DNA from: DATDDB01 sp035260545
GTDB lineage: Bacteria; Pseudomonadota; Gammaproteobacteria; Burkholderiales; Gallionellaceae
Assembly: GCA_035260545.1 (NCBI GenBank)
Contig: DATFUZ010000077.1
Span: forward strand, 1 to 38,175
Length of the DNA stretch: 38,175 nucleotides
Direction: 5' to 3'
The number at the start of each line of letters is the position of its first letter. Position 1 is the first letter of the stretch. The notes beneath the pieces are model-generated. The model was not told the DNA's origin. It saw nothing but the letters and a program-made list of their open reading frames with translations, and did no database searches. Below, piece after piece: positions 32,078 through 38,175 of the stretch. The position numbers and the translations under genes are program-made.

Positions 32078-34363
32078 ATGATCAACATCGAAATAGACGG
32101 CAACAAGATTGCGGCCGAGAGCGGCACCACCGTGATCCAGGCGGCGCGCCAGGCCGGCATCTACATTCCGCATTTCTGCTACCACAAGAAGCTGTCCGTG
32201 GCTGCCAACTGCCGCATGTGCCTGGTACAGGTGGAGAAGGCGCCCAAGCCGCTGCCCGCGTGCGCCACGCCTGTTGCCGAGGGCATGAAGGTCTTCACCA
32301 ATTCGGCGCAGGCGGTGAAGGCGCAGAGGGGGGTGATGGAGTTCTTGCTCATCAATCATCCCCTGGACTGCCCGATCTGCGATCAGGGCGGCGAATGCGA
32401 GCTGCAGGACCAGGCGGTGGGCTATGGTGCGAGCGCCTCGCGCTACCAGGAGGCCAAGCGCGTCGTGCTTCCCAAGGACCTCGGCCCCCTGGTGGCAGCC
32501 GAGGAAATGACGCGCTGCATCAACTGCACGCGCTGCATCCGCTTTGGCGTCGAGATCGGCGGCCAGATGGAACTCGGCCAGGCGTTCCGCGGCGAACAGG
32601 CGGAAATTCTTTCCTTTGTCGGCGGCGCCGTCGAATCCGAAGTCTCCGGCAACATGATAGATCTGTGCCCGGTGGGCGCACTGACCAGCAAGCCGTTCCG
32701 CTATACCGCGCGCTCTTGGGAGCTGTCGCGCCGCAAGTCCGTGAGCCCGCACGACAGCCTCGGCTCCAACCTGATCGTGCAAACGAAGAATAACCGCGTG
32801 ATGCGCGTGCTGCCGCTTGAAAACGAAGAGATCAACGAGTGCTGGCTGTCCGACAAGGACCGCTTTAGCTACGAAGGGCTGGCCGCACCCGAGCGCCTGA
32901 CTCAGCCCATGGTGCGCAAGGATGGCGCATGGCAAGAGGTGAGCTGGCAGGAAGCCCTGGAATTTGCCGGCAACGGCCTGCGCCAGCTTGCGGGCGAGGG
33001 CGCTGAACAACTGGGCGCACTGGCGACGCCGCACTCCACCCTGGAAGAACTCTACCTGCTGCAAAAACTGCTGCGCGGCGTGGGCAGCGACAATGTCGAT
33101 TTCCGCCTGCGCCAGTCCGATTTCAGCGCCGACGGCAAGCAGTCGGGCACGCCCTGGCTCGGTATGTCCATCGCCGAACTGCTCGACGTCGACCGCCTGC
33201 TGATCGTCGGCAGCTTTCTGCGCAAGGATCAGCCGCTACTGGCCGCGCGCATCCGTCAGGCAGCGAAGAAGGGCATGCAGGTCAGCATCATTCATTCCGC
33301 CGACGACGATCTGCTGATGCCCGTCGCACACAAGGCCATCGTCGCGCCTGCTGCCATGGTGGACGCCCTGTCTCAGGTGGCGAACGCGGTCGCGGCGAAG
33401 CAGCAGGACGGCATTGCCGGCAGCCTGCTCTCCGGCAAGCGTGCGGCCGTGGTGCTGGGCAATTTCGCGCAGCAGCACCCGCAAGCGGTGCAACTGCAGG
33501 CGCTGGCGCAGCAGATCGCACAGGGCGCCGGCGGCAAATTCGGCTTCCTCGGCGAGGCGGCGAACAGCGTGGGCGGTTATCTCGCCAACGCGCTGCCCGG
33601 CGCCAAAGGCATGAACGCCGCTGCCATGGTGGCCGCACCGCGGAAGGCCTATGTGCTGCTGAATGCGGAACCGGAACTCGACTGCGCCGACCCGCAGCAG
33701 GCGATTAAAGCCATGCAGGCCGCCGATCTGGTGGTCGCGCTGTCCGCCTACAAGCACCGGGCGCAGGATTACGCCGACGTGATGCTGCCCATCGCGCCGT
33801 TCGCCGAGACCTCCGGCACTTTCGTCAGCATGGAAGGACGCGTGCAGAGCTTCAAGGGCGCGGTCCAGCCGCAGGGCGAGGCGCGTCCGGCGTGGAAGGT
33901 GCTGCGTGTTCTGGGCAACCTGCTGAACGTGACGGGATTCGATTACGAAACCAGCGAACAAGTGCGCGACGAGGCCCTGGGCGGTGGGGACGTTGTGGCA
34001 AAACTGAACAACGGCCTGATGGCCGCACCCGCTGCCAGCGCCAGCACCCCGGTGCAGGCCGGGCTGCAGCGCGTGGCCGATGTGCCCATTTATGCGGCCG
34101 ATGCCGTGGTGCGCCGGGCTGCCTCGCTGCAGGCGACAGCGGACGCGGCGACCCCCGTGCTGAGGATGAATGGCGCGGAACTGAAGAATCTGGGACTGCA
34201 GCCTGGTGCGCAGGCCAGGGTCAGCCAGGGGGAGGGGAGCGTCCAGTTGGCCGTGGCCGAGGATAACGGCCTGCCGGCGGGCGTGGCGCGCGTGGCAGCG
34301 GGCCATCCGGCGACAGCCGCACTGGGCGCGATGTTCGGGATGATAAAGGTGGAGCGCGCATGA
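32078..34363 (+). CDS. nuoG: NADH-quinone oxidoreductase subunit G
   Basis: NuoG carries the electron-wire clusters of the peripheral arm. ATG 32078 gives 761 residues; the TTG eight codons earlier is disfavoured. The ligands are all visible: N1b Cys34, Cys45, Cys48, Cys62; N5 His94, Cys98, Cys101, Cys107; N4 Cys147, Cys150, Cys153, Cys197. There is no further Cys-rich motif after residue 200, so the extra N7 cluster of E. coli NuoG is missing. The rest is the inactive molybdopterin-oxidoreductase-like domain, Ala-rich and diverged. AAGGG sits about 9 nt upstream of the start. Confidence 0.96.
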   Translation: MINIEIDGNKIAAESGTTVIQAARQAGIYIPHFCYHKKLSVAANCRMCLVQVEKAPKPLPACATPVAEGMKVFTNSAQAVKAQRGVMEFLLINHPLDCPICDQGGECELQDQAVGYGASASRYQEAKRVVLPKDLGPLVAAEEMTRCINCTRCIRFGVEIGGQMELGQAFRGEQAEILSFVGGAVESEVSGNMIDLCPVGALTSKPFRYTARSWELSRRKSVSPHDSLGSNLIVQTKNNRVMRVLPLENEEINECWLSDKDRFSYEGLAAPERLTQPMVRKDGAWQEVSWQEALEFAGNGLRQLAGEGAEQLGALATPHSTLEELYLLQKLLRGVGSDNVDFRLRQSDFSADGKQSGTPWLGMSIAELLDVDRLLIVGSFLRKDQPLLAARIRQAAKKGMQVSIIHSADDDLLMPVAHKAIVAPAAMVDALSQVANAVAAKQQDGIAGSLLSGKRAAVVLGNFAQQHPQAVQLQALAQQIAQGAGGKFGFLGEAANSVGGYLANALPGAKGMNAAAMVAAPRKAYVLLNAEPELDCADPQQAIKAMQAADLVVALSAYKHRAQDYADVMLPIAPFAETSGTFVSMEGRVQSFKGAVQPQGEARPAWKVLRVLGNLLNVTGFDYETSEQVRDEALGGGDVVAKLNNGLMAAPAASASTPVQAGLQRVADVPIYAADAVVRRAASLQATADAATPVLRMNGAELKNLGLQPGAQARVSQGEGSVQLAVAEDNGLPAGVARVAAGHPATAALGAMFGMIKVERA

Positions 34364-35463
34364 TGGAATTGCTGCATACCATAGACCAGCACGGCCATAG
34401 CCTGTTCGGCGCTTGGTGGGGGCCGCTGCTCACGGTGCTGTGGACCGTGGCAAAGATACTGGTTGTTGTGCTGCCCATCATGGGCAGCGTCGCCTACCTT
34501 ACCCTGGCCGAGCGCAAGATCCTGGGCTTCATGCAGGTCCGCCCTGGCCCCAACCGCGTCGGCATCTGGGGGCTGCTGCAGCCGCTGGCGGACGGCATCA
34601 AGCTGCTGCTGAAGGAAATCATCATCCCCAGCAAGGCCAACCGCTTCCTGTTCGTTTCTGCGCCGGTGCTGGCGCTGACGCCCGCGCTGGCCGCATGGGC
34701 GGTGATTCCCTTCGGCGACGGCATGCAGGTGGCGAACGTCAATGCCGGCCTGCTGTACATCCTGGCCATGACCTCGCTCGGCGTATACGGCATCATCATT
34801 GCCGGCTGGGCTTCCAACTCCAAGTATGCTTTCCTGGGTGCGTTGCGCTCCGCCGCCCAGATCGTGTCCTACGAGTTGGCCATGGGCTTCGCACTGGTGT
34901 GCGTGCTGCTGGCGGCGCAGAGCATGAACCTGGGCGACATCGTGCGCGGCCAGTCGCACGGCGTCACGCTGTTCGGCTGGCACCTCGAGGGGATCGCCGG
35001 CTGGTATTTCATTCCGCTTTTCCCCATGTTCGTGGTCTATTTCCTGTCGGGTGTGGCCGAAACCAACCGCGCCCCGTTCGACCTGGCCGAAGACGAATCG
35101 GCCCTCGTGGCCGGTTTCCATACCGAATATTCCGGCATGGGCTTTGCCCTGTTCTTCCTCGCCGAATACGCCAACATGATCCTGATCTCGGCGCTGGCTT
35201 CGGTGATGTTCCTCGGCGGCTGGCTCAATCCGTTCCACGGCTGGGCCGGGATCGGTCCGCTGACCGACAAGATCCCCGGCCTGTTGTGGATGCTGGGCAA
35301 GATGTCGTTCCTGCTGTTCCTGTTCCTGTGGTTCCGCGCGACCTTTCCGCGCTACCGCTACGACCAGCTGATGCGGCTGGGCTGGAAAGTGTTTATCCCG
35401 CTTACCCTGGTGTGGCTGACGATAATCGCCGCCTGGATGCAGACGCCGTATTGGCTGTGGTGA
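34360..35463 (+). CDS. nuoH: NADH-quinone oxidoreductase subunit H
   Basis: NuoH anchors the peripheral arm to the membrane and contributes to the quinone tunnel. The 367-residue protein has about eight hydrophobic segments. The conserved loops are AERKILGFMQVRPGPNRVG (near residue 50), GLLQPLADGIKLLLKE, LRSAAQIVSYELAMG and AETNRAPFDLAEDESALVAG. Two adjacent ATG codons (34360, 34363) overlap the nuoG stop; either can serve. Confidence 0.96.
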   Translation: MMELLHTIDQHGHSLFGAWWGPLLTVLWTVAKILVVVLPIMGSVAYLTLAERKILGFMQVRPGPNRVGIWGLLQPLADGIKLLLKEIIIPSKANRFLFVSAPVLALTPALAAWAVIPFGDGMQVANVNAGLLYILAMTSLGVYGIIIAGWASNSKYAFLGALRSAAQIVSYELAMGFALVCVLLAAQSMNLGDIVRGQSHGVTLFGWHLEGIAGWYFIPLFPMFVVYFLSGVAETNRAPFDLAEDESALVAGFHTEYSGMGFALFFLAEYANMILISALASVMFLGGWLNPFHGWAGIGPLTDKIPGLLWMLGKMSFLLFLFLWFRATFPRYRYDQLMRLGWKVFIPLTLVWLTIIAAWMQTPYWLW

Positions 35464-35470
35464 CGTGACG

Positions 35471-35959
35471 ATGGATAAGATCAAGCATTTCGTAAAGACA
35501 TTCACCCTGTTCGAGCTGCTCAAGGGCTTGTCTGTGACGGGGCGCTATTTATTCGCGCGCCATGTCACGATCCAGTACCCGGATGAAAAGACGCCGCTCA
35601 GCGCCCGCTTCCGCGGGCTACACGCCCAGCGCCGCTATGCCAACGGCGAGGAACGCTGCATCGCCTGCAAGCTGTGCGAAGCGGTGTGTCCCGCACTGGC
35701 GATCAACATCGAAGTGGCGGAGCGCGAAGACGGCACGCGGCGCACCACGCGCTACGACATCGACCTGGTGAAGTGCATCTTCTGCGGCTTCTGCGAGGAG
35801 TCCTGTCCGGTGGACGCCATTGTCGAGACGCGCATCTTCGAGTATCACGGCGAAAAGCGGGGTGACCTGCTTTACACCAAGGACATGCTGCTGGCGGTGG
35901 GCGACAAATACGAAGAACAGATCGCCCGTGACCGCGCGGCGGATGCGAAATACCGATAA
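35471..35959 (+). CDS. nuoI: NADH-quinone oxidoreductase subunit I
   Basis: NuoI is an 8Fe ferredoxin-like subunit carrying clusters N6a and N6b. The 162 residues from ATG 35471 (MDKIKHFVKTFTLFELLKG) match the betaproteobacterial form. The ligands are Cys63, Cys66, Cys69, Cys73 (CIACKLCEAVCP) and Cys102, Cys105, Cys108, Cys112 (CIFCGFCEESCP). A GTG two codons upstream is an alternative start. It follows nuoH by 7 bp. Confidence 0.97.
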   Translation: MDKIKHFVKTFTLFELLKGLSVTGRYLFARHVTIQYPDEKTPLSARFRGLHAQRRYANGEERCIACKLCEAVCPALAINIEVAEREDGTRRTTRYDIDLVKCIFCGFCEESCPVDAIVETRIFEYHGEKRGDLLYTKDMLLAVGDKYEEQIARDRAADAKYR

Positions 35960-35971
35960 AGGGATGCGTTG

Positions 35972-36601
35972 ATGATAGAGACAGTGGTCTTTTATGTGTT
36001 CGCGGCACTGACGGTGTTTGCGGCCGTGCGCGTGATCACCGCGCGCAACCCGGTGCACGCCGCGCTGTTCCTGGTGCTGGCGTTCTTTGCCATGGCGGGC
36101 ATCTGGCTGCTGCTCGATGCGGAGTTCCTGGCCATGACCCTGATCCTGGTGTATGTCGGCGCGGTGATGGTGCTGTTCCTGTTCGTGGTGATGATGCTGG
36201 ACATCAACATCGAGCGCCTGCGCGAGGGCTTTTGGCGCTGGTTCCCCTTCGGCCTGATGCTTGCGGCCGTGATGGTGGGCGAAATGATCTGGGTGCTGGG
36301 CAGCCGCCGCACCGCGGAGACGTCCGCAGCCGTGGTGCATGGCGCCGATTACAGCAACGTCAAGGAACTGGGGCGTCTGATCTACACCGAATATGTCTAT
36401 CCGTTCGAATTGGCGTCGGTGCTGCTGTTGATCGCCATCGTTGCGGCGATCGCGCTGACCCTGCGCCGCCGCAAGGACAACAAATCACAGGACGTGGCGA
36501 AGCAGGTCGCGGTGCGGCGCGAGGATCGGGTGCGCGTGGTGCAGGTTGCCAGCGAGGCCAGGCCCGAAAGGGCCGGGGCCGAAACGGGCGCCGCAGAATA
36601 G
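35972..36601 (+). CDS. nuoJ: NADH-quinone oxidoreductase subunit J
   Basis: NuoJ is a five-helix membrane subunit next to NuoA and NuoK. From ATG 35972 (AAAGGG about 8 nt upstream) it is 209 residues. The core includes ARNPVHAALFLVLAFFAMAG, LVYVGAVMVLFLFVVMML, the interhelical region GRLIYTEYVYPFELASVLLL, and a last helix near 145-165. A charged 40-residue cytoplasmic tail (LRRRKDNKSQDV, then Arg/Glu-rich) follows, which varies among species. Confidence 0.95.
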   Translation: MIETVVFYVFAALTVFAAVRVITARNPVHAALFLVLAFFAMAGIWLLLDAEFLAMTLILVYVGAVMVLFLFVVMMLDINIERLREGFWRWFPFGLMLAAVMVGEMIWVLGSRRTAETSAAVVHGADYSNVKELGRLIYTEYVYPFELASVLLLIAIVAAIALTLRRRKDNKSQDVAKQVAVRREDRVRVVQVASEARPERAGAETGAAE

Positions 36602-36621
36602 AAAGGCGGGGGAGGAACAAT

Positions 36622-36933
36622 ATGCTGAATCTGGGGCTGTCGCATTATCTCGTGCTGGGCGCGGTGCTGTTCGCCATCAGCGTGGTGGGCATCTTTCTTA
36701 ACCGCAAGAATATCATCGTGCTGCTGATGGCGATCGAAATGATGCTGCTCGCGGTGAACACCAACTTCATCGCCTTTTCGCATTACCTTAATGATACCGC
36801 CGGGCAGGTGTTCGTGTTTTTCATCCTTACCGTCGCGGCGGCCGAGGCGGCCATCGGCCTGGCGATTCTTGTGGTGCTGTTCCGCAATCTGCGCACCATC
36901 AACGTCGATGATCTGGGCAAGTTGAAGGGTTGA
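36622..36933 (+). CDS. nuoK: NADH-quinone oxidoreductase subunit K
   Basis: NuoK is a three-helix subunit in the proton path, related to MrpC. The 103-residue protein keeps the two membrane glutamates essential in the family, Glu39 (VLLMAIEMMLLAVN) and Glu75 (VAAAEAAIGLAILV). ATG 36622 is preceded by a strong GGAGGA. It ends 1 bp before nuoL. Confidence 0.96.
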   Translation: MLNLGLSHYLVLGAVLFAISVVGIFLNRKNIIVLLMAIEMMLLAVNTNFIAFSHYLNDTAGQVFVFFILTVAAAEAAIGLAILVVLFRNLRTINVDDLGKLKG

Positions 36934-36934
36934 T

Positions 36935-38175
36935 ATGGCACTGGCAAACGTTCACTTCCTGGTTCCCCTGGTTCCGCTGGCGCCTCTGGCGGGCGCGATT
37001 GCGGCGGGCTTGTTCGGCAAGGCGCTGGGCCGTGCGTGGTCGCACCGCATCACCATCGCCCTCGTCGCGGTCTCGTTTTTCGCATCCCTGTCCCTGCTGT
37101 GGCATGTGGTCAATGTTGCGACGATAGGTCCGCTGGCAGGCTATCGGTGGATGGCCGCTGCCGACCATCTGCAGATAGGCGTCGGCTTCCTGGTCGACCG
37201 CATGAGCGCGATGATGATGGTGGTGGTGACCGGCGTCTCGCTGATGGTGCACATCTACACCATAGGCTATATGCGGGATGACCCGGGTTATCAGCGCTTC
37301 TTCAGCTACATCTCGCTGTTTACGTTTTCCATGCTGATGCTGGTGATGTCCGACAACTTCATCCAGCTCTTCTTCGGCTGGGAAGCGGTGGGCCTGGTTT
37401 CCTATTTGCTGATCGGCTTCTGGTACACGCGCCCGACGGCGATCTATGCCAACCTCAAGGCCTTCCTGGTCAACCGCGTGGGCGATTTCGGCTTCCTGCT
37501 GGGTATCGGCCTGGTGCTGATGGTGTTCCATACCGCGGATTACGAGCAGGTGTTTCACGATGCGCCGGCGCTGGTCCAGGATTTCGCGCCCATCCCGGGC
37601 GTCGCATGGAACCTGATGACGACCATCTGTGTGCTGCTGTTCATCGGCGCCATGGGCAAGAGCGCCCAGTTCCCGCTGCATGTCTGGCTGCCCGACTCCA
37701 TGGAAGGCCCGACCCCGATCTCCGCGCTGATCCACGCCGCGACCATGGTGACTGCGGGCATCTTCATGGTGGCGCGCATGTCGCCGCTGTTCGAACTGTC
37801 CGATACCGCGCTCTCCTTCATCATGATCATAGGCGCGATCACCGCCCTGTTCATGGGCTTCCTCGGCATGATCCAGAACGACATCAAGCGGGTGATCGCC
37901 TATTCCACGCTGTCCCAGCTCGGCTACATGACGGTGGCGCTAGGCGCTTCGGCCTATTCGGCTGCGCTGTTCCACCTGATGACTCACGCCTTCTTCAAGG
38001 CGCTGCTGTTCCTGGCGGCCGGCTCGGTGATCATCGGAATGCACCACGATCAGGACATCCGCAACATGGGCGGCCTGCGCAAGTATATGCCCATCACCTG
38101 GATCACCTTCCTTATCGGCTCGCTCGCCCTGATCGGCATGCCGTTCTTTTCCGGCTTCTATTCCAAGACCAGCAT
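36935..38175 (+). CDS. nuoL: NADH-quinone oxidoreductase subunit L (partial, cut by window end)
   Basis: NuoL is the distal antiporter-like proton pump of complex I, normally about 620-680 residues; 413 codons are visible from ATG 36935, one base after the nuoK stop. The key pump residues are present: Glu150 in QLFFGWEAVGLVSYLLIGFW and Lys242 in GAMGKSAQFPLHVWLPDSM. These are followed by EGPTPISALIHAATMVTAG and, further on, FHLMTHAFFKALLFLAAGSV. The frame is open at the window edge, so the C-terminal lateral helix is not seen. Confidence 0.96.
   Translation, partial: MALANVHFLVPLVPLAPLAGAIAAGLFGKALGRAWSHRITIALVAVSFFASLSLLWHVVNVATIGPLAGYRWMAAADHLQIGVGFLVDRMSAMMMVVVTGVSLMVHIYTIGYMRDDPGYQRFFSYISLFTFSMLMLVMSDNFIQLFFGWEAVGLVSYLLIGFWYTRPTAIYANLKAFLVNRVGDFGFLLGIGLVLMVFHTADYEQVFHDAPALVQDFAPIPGVAWNLMTTICVLLFIGAMGKSAQFPLHVWLPDSMEGPTPISALIHAATMVTAGIFMVARMSPLFELSDTALSFIMIIGAITALFMGFLGMIQNDIKRVIAYSTLSQLGYMTVALGASAYSAALFHLMTHAFFKALLFLAAGSVIIGMHHDQDIRNMGGLRKYMPITWITFLIGSLALIGMPFFSGFYSKTS

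Noticed and set aside
34090..35523. A 477-codon minus-strand frame opposite nuoH
   Set aside because: It is antisense to an obvious nuoH; composition is typical of a GC-rich shadow frame (His, Gln, Gly rich).

Overview
The window looks like a chromosomal segment of a GC-rich betaproteobacterium. The evidence is the gene neighbourhoods (ftsH-folP-glmM; suhB/trmJ/cysE beside iscR; tpiA-secG-tRNA-Leu-nuoA onward) and protein hallmarks such as a NuoG without the N7 cluster cysteines and a canonical 162-residue NuoI. I would place it loosely near the Nitrosomonadales/Burkholderiales and cannot name a species. It is gene-dense. No stretch over 300 bases lacks a gene, and I see no insertion sequence, prophage or CRISPR array.

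Layout. Positions 1-2484 (+) hold the end of ftsH, then folP and glmM. Positions 2516-6333 (-) hold a suhB, thioesterase, mutS unit. Positions 6391-8004 (+) hold trmJ and cysE, the latter with an unusual N-terminal membrane segment. Positions 8065-14485 (+) are a complete ISC iron-sulfur assembly operon (iscR-iscS-iscU-iscA-hscB-hscA-fdx-iscX) headed by a promoter that overlaps a good IscR-type site. A DUF3050 (heme-oxygenase-like) gene is inserted between hscA and fdx. dsbB and an HPP-family membrane protein follow, then a class I fructose-bisphosphate aldolase (15825-16877).

Positions 16874-21833 (-) form the most striking block. A PilZ-like/SAM-methyltransferase protein, a six-helix membrane histidine kinase, a receiver-first receiver/kinase hybrid and a receiver protein occur in the order phcB-phcS-phcR-phcQ. 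That is the order of the 3-hydroxy fatty acid methyl ester quorum-sensing operon of Ralstonia. phcA is not in the window. A perfect -10 and a 7-bp palindrome sit upstream of phcB.

Positions 22055-25803 (-) are pstS-pstC-pstA-pstB, the high-affinity phosphate transporter. It has a candidate Pho box at E. coli phoA-like spacing upstream of pstS and a strong hairpin between pstS and pstC. phoU is not adjacent. Positions 26058-27354 (+) hold tpiA, secG and tRNA-Leu(GAG). From 27444 to the end runs the respiratory complex I operon nuoA-nuoL, with nuoL cut by the window edge.

Functional picture: most of the window is core housekeeping. It covers folate and peptidoglycan precursors, mismatch repair, cysteine synthesis feeding IscS, Fe-S assembly whose products load complex I, and triose metabolism. 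The accessory interest lies in the phc-like cell-cell signalling operon, the DUF3050 insertion in the isc operon, and several small regulatory structures.
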